Below, piece after piece: positions 1-5,206 of a stretch of 6,248 nt of DNA (position 1 is its first letter; each line of letters opens with the position of its first letter). The translations under genes and the position numbers were made by a program. The DNA is from Syntrophomonadaceae bacterium (GTDB lineage Bacteria > Bacillota > Dethiobacteria > DTU022). Below the pieces are notes generated by a model. It was not told where the DNA came from. It saw nothing but the letters and a program-made list of their open reading frames with translations, and made no database searches. The stretch covers positions 1-6,248 of the forward strand of contig PWSG01000094.1 in the NCBI GenBank assembly GCA_003564055.1. Reading direction: 5' to 3'.

Positions 1-541
1 TGCAGGTAAAGTTACCTTTGCTAACAACCGGGGTGATGAAGAAGTGCGCTACTTTATAAATGTTGCGGGTCTTGGCCTCGACGGCGAAACTGTAGACCGG
101 GTAAACCGGACCAGTAAATTCTTTGGCGGTTTTGTATCTTTTCTCTGGGGCACAATAGTTTCGATTGTTCTTTACCGCAACAAAAAAATGAAGATATCAG
201 TTGATGGAAAGGTTATTTGCGACGATTCGGTAACTACTATTGTTATCGGTAACGGTTGTTATTTCGGCGGAGGTATGTTTGCCCTGCCGCATGCAGCTTT
301 GGATGACGGTTATTTTGATATTATAATCTTACATGACCTGAGCAAGTTTGATTTATTGATCAGTTTGCCCCGTATTTATCGTGGTACTCATCTCAGTCAT
401 CCCAGTTTAACCGGCCTGCGGGGAAGGGTAATTAAAGTAGAATCTTCGGAGAAAGTTTTGCTTAATCTTGACGGTGAACAGCCCGGCAGGGCACCTGCCA
501 GGATAGAGTTACTGCCCGGAGCAGTAACTTTGAAAGGCTGA
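1..541 (+). CDS. YegS/DagK-type diacylglycerol (lipid) kinase, C-terminal part
   Basis: This gene is cut by the left edge. The reading frame is already open at base 2, and 179 residues are visible before the TGA at 539-541, against about 300 in complete family members. The family phosphorylates diacylglycerol or related lipids (sphingoid or undecaprenol-type in some members) with ATP at the inner face of the membrane. The visible part is the C-terminal beta-sandwich domain. It contains NVAGLGLDGE near fragment residues 20-29, NGCYFGGGM at 84-92, an aspartate-glycine pair at 102-103, and a DGE triad at 157-159. In the S. aureus DgkB family the DGE glutamate is the proposed catalytic base. The N-terminal nucleotide-binding GGDGT region lies outside the window. 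A GTG at 44 could be mistaken for a start, but family homology continues upstream of it. The family is clear; the exact lipid substrate cannot be told. Confidence 0.88.
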   Translation, partial: AGKVTFANNRGDEEVRYFINVAGLGLDGETVDRVNRTSKFFGGFVSFLWGTIVSIVLYRNKKMKISVDGKVICDDSVTTIVIGNGCYFGGGMFALPHAALDDGYFDIIILHDLSKFDLLISLPRIYRGTHLSHPSLTGLRGRVIKVESSEKVLLNLDGEQPGRAPARIELLPGAVTLKG

Positions 542-552
542 GATTTGCCGAC

Positions 553-581
553 TTGACAGGGCGCAAAGCAAGTTTTATCAT
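553..581 (+). promoter_or_regulatory. Candidate sigma-A promoter P1 for thrS
   Basis: A perfect -35 TTGACA (553-558) is followed after 17 bp by TATCAT (576-581), which matches TATAAT at 5 of 6 positions. Transcription would begin near 588, leaving a leader of about 65 nt before thrS. No rho-independent terminator separates the kinase gene from this promoter, so read-through is also possible. Confidence 0.65.
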
Positions 582-585
582 TAGC

Positions 586-614
586 TTCATACTGGCATAA
601 ATTCTGAATATAAT
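586..614 (+). promoter_or_regulatory. Candidate sigma-A promoter P2 for thrS
   Basis: A perfect -10 TATAAT (609-614) lies 17 bp after TTCATA (586-591), which matches TTGACA at 4 of 6 positions. It would give a start near 621 and an untranslated leader of only about 30 nt. It sits just downstream of P1, so the two may be tandem promoters. The region is AT-rich, so a chance match is possible. Confidence 0.4.
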
Positions 615-635
615 TTATAAAGATATTTTGCATAC

Positions 636-642
636 AAGGAGG
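636..642 (+). promoter_or_regulatory. Ribosome binding site that fixes the TTG start of thrS
   Basis: AAGGAGG ends 10 nt before the TTG at 653 and is the only strong Shine-Dalgarno sequence near the 5' end of thrS. No in-frame ATG or GTG is better placed, and the TGS-domain homology begins directly at this TTG. Confidence 0.85.
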
Positions 643-652
643 CGTAGAAAAC

Positions 653-2560
653 TTGTCGATAAAAGTTAAACTTGAAAACGGAGCAGAAGCTATTTATCCT
701 GAAGGAACAACCTGTTTTGATCTCTACAAAGAAAAAACAGCTGAGAATAAAGAACTGCTGGCAGTACTGGTGAACGGTAAAGAGTGTGACCTGGCAGAAC
801 CTTTGACAGACAGCAGTAAAGTGGAGTTTGTCGATTTTGATACTCCTCCTGGAGCAGACATATACAGGCACACCGCCAGTCACGTTTTGGCTCATGCAGT
901 AAAGCGGCTTTACCCGAAAGCAAAACTGGGAATTGGCCCTGCTATAGAAAACGGTTTTTATTATGACTTTGAATTTGATGAGCCGATTTCTTCCGATGAT
1001 TTAGAAGTAATCGAAAAGGAAATGAAAAAAATCATTAAAGAGCGTCAACCTATTAGGCGGCAGGAAATGAACAGGCAGGAAGCTATTAAGCTTTTTGAAG
1101 AAAGAGACGAGCCGTACAAAATTGAGCTGATTATGGATTTGCCAGAAGATACTGTGATTAGCTGCTATGAGCAGGATGATTTTATTGATCTTTGCGCGGG
1201 CCCGCACCTGCCTAACACCAGGATGGTTAAAGCATTTAAGCTTACAGCCCTGGCCGGCGCTTACTGGCGGGGCGATGAGCGTAACCCGATGCTGCAGCGT
1301 GTTTACGGCACGGCTTTTCCGGACAAAGAGCGCCTGGAAGATTACCTGAATATGCTCGAAGAAGCGAAAAAGCGTGATCACCGCAAGCTGGGCCGCGAGC
1401 TTGATCTCTTTAGTCTTCATGAAGAAGGACCGGGTTTTCCTTTCTTCCATAATAACGGGACAATTATCTGGCAGGAGTTAACAGATTATTGGCGGGCTGA
1501 ACACCGCCGTGCCGGTTATGAAGAAATCAAAACACCCCTTATTTTAAATCGCAGCCTCTGGGAAGAGTCCGGGCACTGGGATCATTACCGGGATAATATG
1601 TATTTTTCAAAAATCGATGAAGACGATTATGCGATTAAACCGATGAACTGTCCAGGTGCAATGCTGGTTTACAGGTCTAAAATGCACAGCTACCGTGATC
1701 TGCCGCGGCGTATTGCCGAAATGGGTATTGTTCACCGTCATGAACTCTCAGGAACCCTGCATGGCTTGATGCGTGTGCGCAGTTTTACCCAGGACGATGC
1801 TCATATATTCATGCTTCCCGATCAGGTTCAGTCGGAAGTAGCCGGCATTATTGACCTGATGGATCGCATATACCGTGTTTTCGGTTTTCATTACAGGGTA
1901 GAGTTGAGCACAAGGCCCGGCAAAGCAATGGGCACTTTAGAAATGTGGCATAAAGCTACTAATCTTTTAGAGAAGGTATTATTGGAAAAGGGTGTTGATT
2001 ACCGCTTAAATGAAGGTGATGGTGCTTTTTACGGGCCGAAGATTGACTTTCACTTAGAAGATTGTCTCGGGCGGAGCTGGCAGTGTGGAACAATCCAGCT
2101 TGATTTCCAGATGCCTGAGAAGTTCGATTTAACTTATGTAGGCGAAGATGGCGATAAGCATAGGCCGGTTGTAATTCACAGGGTTATTTACGGTTCGATG
2201 GAGCGCCTGATAGCATTATTAATTGAGCATTACGGCGGCGCTTTTCCTACCTGGCTGGCGCCGACCCAGGTCGCCATTATACCGGTTACTGACCGCAGCC
2301 ATGAATACGCCCGGAAGGTTTGCGATCGGCTAAAGGATGAGAATTTAAGAGTTTTTGTTGATCAGCGCAATGAGAAAGTAGGTTATAAAATCAGGGAAGC
2401 CCAGGTAAACAAGGTTCCCTATATGCTTATTGTCGGCGATCGCGAGGTAGAAAGCGGCCAGGTTGCAGTGCGGCATCGTGGCCAGGGTGACCTGGGATCC
2501 GATGATTTAGATAATCTGATCAAGAAGGTAAAAATAGAAGTAAAAGAAAAAATAATTTGA
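653..2560 (+). CDS. thrS: Threonyl-tRNA synthetase (class II)
   Basis: ThrRS charges tRNA-Thr with threonine in the cytoplasm and hydrolyses mischarged Ser-tRNA-Thr. The 635-residue length is normal for the bacterial enzyme. Domains in order are an N-terminal TGS domain (about 1-62), the editing domain (about 63-225), the class II catalytic core (about 245-532) and the C-terminal anticodon-binding domain (about 535-635). The editing residues are H73 and H77 in HTASHVLAH, and C181 and H185 in CAGPH. The catalytic zinc ligands match the E. coli set: C333 in MNCPG, H384 in QDDAH and H509 in VVIHR. Motif 2 lies around HRHE (361-364), and motif 3 holds GSMER with R518. All key residues are present, so the enzyme should be active and proofreading. 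Translation starts at TTG after AAGGAGG. The gene lacks the T-box leader common on Firmicute thrS genes. Confidence 0.98.
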   Translation: MSIKVKLENGAEAIYPEGTTCFDLYKEKTAENKELLAVLVNGKECDLAEPLTDSSKVEFVDFDTPPGADIYRHTASHVLAHAVKRLYPKAKLGIGPAIENGFYYDFEFDEPISSDDLEVIEKEMKKIIKERQPIRRQEMNRQEAIKLFEERDEPYKIELIMDLPEDTVISCYEQDDFIDLCAGPHLPNTRMVKAFKLTALAGAYWRGDERNPMLQRVYGTAFPDKERLEDYLNMLEEAKKRDHRKLGRELDLFSLHEEGPGFPFFHNNGTIIWQELTDYWRAEHRRAGYEEIKTPLILNRSLWEESGHWDHYRDNMYFSKIDEDDYAIKPMNCPGAMLVYRSKMHSYRDLPRRIAEMGIVHRHELSGTLHGLMRVRSFTQDDAHIFMLPDQVQSEVAGIIDLMDRIYRVFGFHYRVELSTRPGKAMGTLEMWHKATNLLEKVLLEKGVDYRLNEGDGAFYGPKIDFHLEDCLGRSWQCGTIQLDFQMPEKFDLTYVGEDGDKHRPVVIHRVIYGSMERLIALLIEHYGGAFPTWLAPTQVAIIPVTDRSHEYARKVCDRLKDENLRVFVDQRNEKVGYKIREAQVNKVPYMLIVGDREVESGQVAVRHRGQGDLGSDDLDNLIKKVKIEVKEKII

Positions 2561-2585
2561 CCTAACTTGTTTAATCTGATATATT
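2557..2585 (+). promoter_or_regulatory. Extended -10 sigma-A promoter for infC-rpmI-rplT
   Basis: TTGACC (2557-2562, 5 of 6) overlaps the thrS stop codon. TATATT (2580-2585, 5 of 6) follows after exactly 17 bp and is preceded by TG at 2577-2578, an extended -10. The start would be near 2592, giving a leader of about 160 nt. It separates infC expression from thrS, from which no clear terminator divides it. Confidence 0.72.
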
Positions 2586-2683
2586 CATTATGTCAAAATA
2601 ATGATATCTAAGCAGAAGCCACCGCTTCTCACCCTGAGGCCTGAATGAGCTACCAGGGTTTATCCATAAGTGTAAAGGATATT

Positions 2684-2719
2684 TAAGAGCAGGTGGAATA
2701 CGCCTGCTCTTATGTTATT
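2684..2719 (+). terminator. Attenuator hairpin in the infC leader
   Basis: A perfect 10-bp inverted repeat pairs TAAGAGCAGG (2684-2693) with CCTGCTCTTA (2703-2712) around a 9-nt loop. The tract after it (TGTTATT) is only moderately U-rich, so it would be a weak or regulated terminator. This is consistent with an attenuator rather than an operon end. Confidence 0.55.
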
Positions 2720-2735
2720 AGAGGATTGTTAATTT

Positions 2736-2744
2736 AGTAGGTGA
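2736..2744 (+). promoter_or_regulatory. Ribosome binding site that fixes the ATT start of infC
   Basis: AGTAGGTGA differs from the ideal AGGAGGTGA at one base and ends 6 nt before the ATT at 2751. The in-frame TTG at 2763 would be 18 nt away, too far for efficient initiation. The GGTGA core (2740-2744) is complementary to TCACC at 2629-2633 in the leader, a possible masking pair. Confidence 0.75.
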
Positions 2745-2750
2745 AATGCG

Positions 2751-3263
2751 ATTAGTAAAAATTTGTTCGTGAATGAACAAATTAAGGCCAGGGAAGTGCT
2801 GGTAGTTGACGCTGACGGTACTCAGCTTGGAGTAATGAAGACAGATGAAGCTTTGAACCTGGCCCAGGAAAAGAAGCTTGACCTGGTTAATGTTGCCCCT
2901 GGGGCCAAACCGCCCGTTTGCCGCCTGATGGACTACGGCAAGCATAAATATGAACAGAGCAAGCGGGATCGTGAAGCGCGTAAGCGTCAGAAAATAACGA
3001 CTGTAAAAGAAGTCAAGCTCAGGCCAAACATTGATCAGCATGATTTTGATGTAAAGGTGAAGCGGAGCAAAAAGTTTTTAGAAAATGGTGACAAGGTTAA
3101 AGTCACAGTCATGTTCCGAGGAAGAGAAATAACTCATCCCGAGATTGCCCAGCGGCTTTGTAAACAGCTGGCTGAAGACCTGGCTGATTACAGTGTTGTA
3201 GAAAAACCTGCCAAGCAGGAAGGGCGCAACATGCTTATGATATTAGCCCCTAAATCACAGTAG
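2751..3263 (+). CDS. infC: Translation initiation factor IF-3, predicted ATT start
   Basis: IF3 binds the 30S subunit, keeps it apart from 50S and checks the start codon and initiator tRNA. From ATT the protein has 170 residues, normal for the family. It shows the N-terminal domain (about 1-75) with the signature KPPVCRLMDYGK beginning near residue 53, a basic linker helix around 70-85, and the C-terminal domain to the end with GDKVKVTVMFRGREITHPE and a final GRNMLMILAPK. ATT is chosen over the in-frame TTG at 2763 for two reasons: a near-ideal Shine-Dalgarno lies 6 nt upstream, and the extra residues give an SKN-LFVNEQI beginning that resembles the SKD-IINEQI start of Bacillus IF3. An in-frame stop at 2742-2744 bars any longer form. 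infC of E. coli and some Gram-positives also uses AUU, through which IF3 limits its own synthesis. The stop is followed after 18 nt by rpmI. Confidence 0.95.
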   Translation: MSKNLFVNEQIKAREVLVVDADGTQLGVMKTDEALNLAQEKKLDLVNVAPGAKPPVCRLMDYGKHKYEQSKRDREARKRQKITTVKEVKLRPNIDQHDFDVKVKRSKKFLENGDKVKVTVMFRGREITHPEIAQRLCKQLAEDLADYSVVEKPAKQEGRNMLMILAPKSQ

Positions 3264-3281
3264 AGGAAGGTTGTTATAGTA

Positions 3282-3473
3282 ATGCCTAAAATGAAGACCC
3301 ACAGCGGTGCGGCAAAGCGGTTTAAAAAAACCGGTAGTGGCAAAATAAAGCGCGGTCGTGCTTTTGCCAGCCACCTTACCGGCAAAAAAAGTTCCAGCCG
3401 CAAAAGAAGGCTGCGCAAGTCAACAATTGTTAAGCCCGCCGATAAAAAAAGGGTTGAGCTGCAAATTAGATAG
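3282..3473 (+). CDS. rpmI: 50S ribosomal protein L35 (bL35)
   Basis: L35 is a small, very basic protein of the large ribosomal subunit. The 63 residues match the family length. The start [21 protein letters not shown] is the family signature, followed by an Arg/Lys-rich body including [17 protein letters not shown], overlapping the infC stop, lies about 11 nt before the ATG. The second ATG at 3291 is rejected because the family begins MPKMKTH. It is the middle gene of the conserved infC-rpmI-rplT operon, and its stop codon sits at the foot of a small hairpin. Confidence 0.97.
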   Translation: MPKMKTHSGAAKRFKKTGSGKIKRGRAFASHLTGKKSSSRKRRLRKSTIVKPADKKRVELQIR

Positions 3474-3489
3474 GCATACAAGCTATGCC
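3473..3489 (+). other. Small hairpin between rpmI and rplT
   Basis: A perfect 6-bp inverted repeat pairs GGCATA (3473-3478) with TATGCC (3484-3489) around a 5-nt loop. It begins on the last base of the rpmI stop codon. A U-rich but interrupted stretch follows (to about 3508). It could be a weak attenuator, an mRNA stability or processing element, or chance. The gap between rpmI and rplT is 72 nt. Confidence 0.4.
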
Positions 3490-3545
3490 GTGTTATTTAC
3501 TTTTTATAATATAACGTTAGCATTAAACTAGGAGGATGATTTGCC

Positions 3546-3899
3546 ATGCCTCGCACCAAAAGAGGTCCTGTCGCCCGAAACAGGCGTAAAAAAATATTAA
3601 AACTGGCCAGGGGTTATTACGGAGCCAAGAGCAAGCTCTTTAAAATGGCCAACCAGCAGGTTATGAGATCAATGCAGTATGCATACCGTGACCGCAAACA
3701 GCGCAAAAGGGATTTCCGTAAACTCTGGATTGCGCGGATTAATGCGGCAGCAAGGGCTGATGGTTTGTCCTACAGCCGCTTTATCAACGGACTAAAAAAA
3801 GCGGATGTTCAAATAAACCGTAAAGTACTGGCCGACCTGGCTGTAAATGATAAAGCTGCATTTTCTCAGCTGGTAGAAGTTGCCAAAGAAAACGCCTGA
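3546..3899 (+). CDS. rplT: 50S ribosomal protein L20 (bL20)
   Basis: L20 binds 23S rRNA early in 50S assembly and is the autogenous repressor of its own operon in both E. coli and B. subtilis. The 117 residues are a normal length. The N-terminal half (about 1-58) is a long basic extension containing [18 protein letters not shown]. The conserved L20 signature runs through [17 protein letters not shown] and GLSYSRF (about 54-79), and the rest is the globular RNA-binding domain. AGGAGG (3530-3535) ends 10 nt before the ATG. A strong terminator follows, so this is the last gene of its operon. Confidence 0.97.
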   Translation: MPRTKRGPVARNRRKKILKLARGYYGAKSKLFKMANQQVMRSMQYAYRDRKQRKRDFRKLWIARINAAARADGLSYSRFINGLKKADVQINRKVLADLAVNDKAAFSQLVEVAKENA

Positions 3900-3957
3900 A
3901 ATGTTTAATAGTACCGGAGTTAGTTGAAACATTTTTTGCGGCTTGCAGTTGACTTAT

Positions 3958-4034
3958 AGGCCGAATAGAAATCCTGCTCAGTTTATTTTTTACCCTTAAT
4001 TCGGGTTATGAGCAGGCTTTTTGTTATTCGGCCT
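3958..4034 (+). terminator. Nested-stem rho-independent terminator after rplT
   Basis: The inner stem pairs CCTGCTCA (3973-3980) with TGAGCAGG (4009-4016) and is followed by CTTTTTGTT, a classical intrinsic terminator. A second stem encloses it, pairing AGGCCGAAT (3958-3966) with ATTCGGCCT (4026-4034), extendable outward by two A-U and two G-U pairs. The 28-nt inner loop can form a further 4-bp stem, ACCC (3992-3995) with GGGT (4003-4006). The extra outer stem is unusual for a plain terminator. The rest of the 177-nt gap from 3900 to 4076 holds this element and the promoter at 4021-4050; I see nothing else in it. Confidence 0.85.
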
Positions 4035-4050
4035 GTGACGAGAATATAAA
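4021..4050 (+). promoter_or_regulatory. Candidate promoter for the RNA methyltransferase gene
   Basis: TTGTTA (4021-4026, 4 of 6) lies 18 bp before TATAAA (4045-4050, 5 of 6). The -35 overlaps the U-tract of the rplT terminator. Because the upstream operon is terminated, a promoter is expected here, but this match is only moderate. Confidence 0.4.
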
Positions 4051-4076
4051 AACTGAGTTTAAAGCGAGATGGTGTA

Positions 4077-4883
4077 ATGGCCCTTGTTTTTGTAGAAAGC
4101 CCCCGGAACCATTTGCTTAAAGAATATAAGAAGCTGCAAAAAAGCACTCAGTACAGGCAAAAGAGCAAACAGATTGCCCTGGAAGGACCTAACCTGTTAA
4201 GAGAAGCTTTAAAGGCTGGCTTAAAGCCAGAAGTGGTTTTTTGGACAGGTGATTACTATAAAAGCGAAGGTGGGGAACTGTTCAAAGATCTGCCTCCTGT
4301 AACACAGCAGGTTGTTCTCTCATCTAAACTTTTTAAAAGCATTGCTTCAACAAAAACACCACAGGCTGTTGCGGCAATTGTGCCGTTTGATTACAAGCAG
4401 TGGATGCCGTCAGTTAAAGGTCTTCAATTAAAACTGGTTATGATTCTCGACAGGCTCCGTGATCCCGGTAATATGGGGACGCTTATCCGTACTGCCGCTG
4501 CAGCAGGGGTGGATTCAGTTTTTTATAGCAGGGGCAGCGTTGATCCTTACAGTCCGAAGGTATTGCGATCAACAGCCGGTTCAATTTTTCATCTTCCTGT
4601 CCTAAAAGCCGAAAAACCACTGGAGATGATCCGGGAATTAAAAAAGAACGGATTTAGTGTTGCTGCTGCCACAGCGCATCAGGGTGTTAATTTATGGGAG
4701 GCCAATTTTGATCACAAAACAGCCTTAATTGTTGGTAATGAGGCAGGGGGTTTGGATAAGAGTCTTCTTGATGCAGTGGATTTAAAAGTTACTATACCGC
4801 TTGCTGAACCGGTTGAATCACTTAATGCGGCAGTTGCCTCAGCAGTAATCCTTTTTGAAATAATTCGCCGTCGCAGATCCTGA
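4077..4883 (+). CDS. TrmH/SpoU-family RNA 2'-O-ribose methyltransferase
   Basis: These enzymes transfer a methyl group from S-adenosylmethionine to a ribose 2'-OH in rRNA or tRNA, using a trefoil-knot SPOUT fold. The 268 residues comprise an N-terminal SpoU substrate-binding domain (about 8-103, with KQIALEGPNLLREAL) and the catalytic domain (about 119-265). All three SpoU motifs are present: motif 1 with N132 and R138 in DPGNMGTLIRTA, motif 2 IVGNEAGGLD (218-227), and motif 3 IPLAEPVESLNAAVASAVIL (240-259) with E247, S248 and N250. It resembles the YsgA/RlmB-like proteins often found between rplT and pheS in Firmicutes. The actual target RNA cannot be named from sequence. The ATG has a poor Shine-Dalgarno (GAGATGGTG just upstream), suggesting modest translation. 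No better start exists between the in-frame stop at 4047 and this ATG. Confidence 0.92.
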   Translation: MALVFVESPRNHLLKEYKKLQKSTQYRQKSKQIALEGPNLLREALKAGLKPEVVFWTGDYYKSEGGELFKDLPPVTQQVVLSSKLFKSIASTKTPQAVAAIVPFDYKQWMPSVKGLQLKLVMILDRLRDPGNMGTLIRTAAAAGVDSVFYSRGSVDPYSPKVLRSTAGSIFHLPVLKAEKPLEMIRELKKNGFSVAAATAHQGVNLWEANFDHKTALIVGNEAGGLDKSLLDAVDLKVTIPLAEPVESLNAAVASAVILFEIIRRRRS

Positions 4884-4887
4884 TTAC

Positions 4888-4916
4888 TTGAATGTGTTTG
4901 TTGCAGGTGCTATAAT
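4888..4916 (+). promoter_or_regulatory. Extended -10 sigma-A promoter for pheS
   Basis: TTGAAT (4888-4893, 4 of 6) lies 17 bp before a perfect TATAAT (4911-4916), which is preceded by TGC, a full extended -10. Transcription would start near 4923, just before the T-box leader. It begins five bases after the methyltransferase stop. Confidence 0.75.
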
Positions 4917-4922
4917 GCAGTA

Positions 4923-5190
4923 TATATTTTAATAATAAAAGCTGTGAAGGAGATAAGTAAGCGGGATTTATTGCTGTTTCAGGAAGGAACAGCCTTGATT
5001 GCAAGCTGTCCCGGCAAAGCCCGCTAAAATTCACTCCGGAGCTTCCCACTGAAAGGCTGCAAAAGTGCTGCCCTGTAGGATGGAGACGGTTTTCCCGTTA
5101 ACGATACTTTAAGCGAGTCAGCGGTGACTAAGCTGGGTGGTACCGCGGAAGGTAAACTTTCGTCCCTTTATGAGAAGGGATTTTTTATTT
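4923..5190 (+). promoter_or_regulatory. T-box riboswitch, tRNA-Phe responsive (specifier TTC)
   Basis: T-box leaders bind a specific tRNA and read its charging state; uncharged tRNA stabilises an antiterminator. The T-box core TGGGTGGTACCGCGG is at 5134-5148. Stem I pairs GGAG (4949-4952) with CTCC (5034-5037) and AGCGGG (4960-4965) with CCCGCT (5020-5025). These flank an internal loop with AGTA (4956-4959) on one side and TTC (5030-5032), followed by A, on the other. TTC is the phenylalanine codon and pairs with anticodon GAA. Below it, AAGC/GCTT with a TGT bulge and G-A partners resembles the kink-turn (GA motif) at the stem I base. The TGGT at 5138-5141 can pair with the tRNA acceptor end; its final T fits the A73 of tRNA-Phe. 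The antiterminator forms between 5135-5151 and 5157-5166 around the bulge TGGTACC. Confidence 0.96.
5163..5190 (+). terminator. T-box-controlled terminator ahead of pheS
   Basis: TCCCTT (5163-5168) pairs with AAGGGA (5175-5180) around a 6-nt loop and runs into TTTTTTATTT. The 5' strand bases CCC (5164-5166) are also needed by the antiterminator, where they pair with GGG (5135-5137). The two structures therefore exclude each other, as the T-box mechanism requires. Confidence 0.93.
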
Positions 5191-5206
5191 GCGGAGGTGT
5201 TTTTAT

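Larger units (their letters stand above)
2592..2750 (+). promoter_or_regulatory. infC leader, likely L20-responsive autoregulatory RNA (L20 leader type)
   Basis: In low-GC Gram-positives the 5' leader of infC-rpmI-rplT is an autoregulatory element bound by L20, which promotes premature termination. The visible structure fits this. A hairpin AGAAGC (2614-2619) / GCTTCT (2624-2629) carries a CACC loop, a second stem pairs ACCCTG (2631-2636) with CAGGGT (2654-2659), and a 10-bp hairpin (2684-2712) lies upstream of infC. An alternative pairing would break both the first and third hairpins: CCACC (2619-2623) with GGTGG (2692-2696), continued by GCT (2624-2626) with AGC (2688-2690) and one bulged A. 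The assignment rests on position, operon context and these pairings; no alignment to the known family was possible. Confidence 0.6.

Noticed and set aside
44..46. GTG as the true start of the lipid kinase gene
   Set aside because: The open frame and family-like sequence continue upstream to the window edge, and a protein starting here would lack the nucleotide-binding domain.
1001..1450. Reverse-strand ORF of 149 codons inside thrS, and similar reverse ORFs elsewhere
   Set aside because: It lies opposite a highly conserved gene, has no ribosome binding site or family motifs, and is explained by the codon use of thrS. The other antisense ORFs (for example 3188-3481, 5203-5505 and 5833-6036) fail for the same reasons.
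2578..2608. Hairpin CATTAT/ATAATG with flanking GATAT/ATATC as a thrS terminator
   Set aside because: It has no U-tract and a bulged stem, and its left arm lies within the -10 region of the strong infC promoter, so it would not be in the main infC transcript.
2746..2772. An out-of-frame ATG opening an 8-codon ORF that overlaps the infC start
   Set aside because: The ATG begins 1 nt after the Shine-Dalgarno AGGTGA, too close for use, and the short peptide resembles nothing; the ATT start explains the site better.
3482..3510. Internal promoter for rplT based on TATAAT at 3505-3510
   Set aside because: No recognisable -35 is found at 16-18 bp spacing and no TG extension is present; the region is simply AT-rich.
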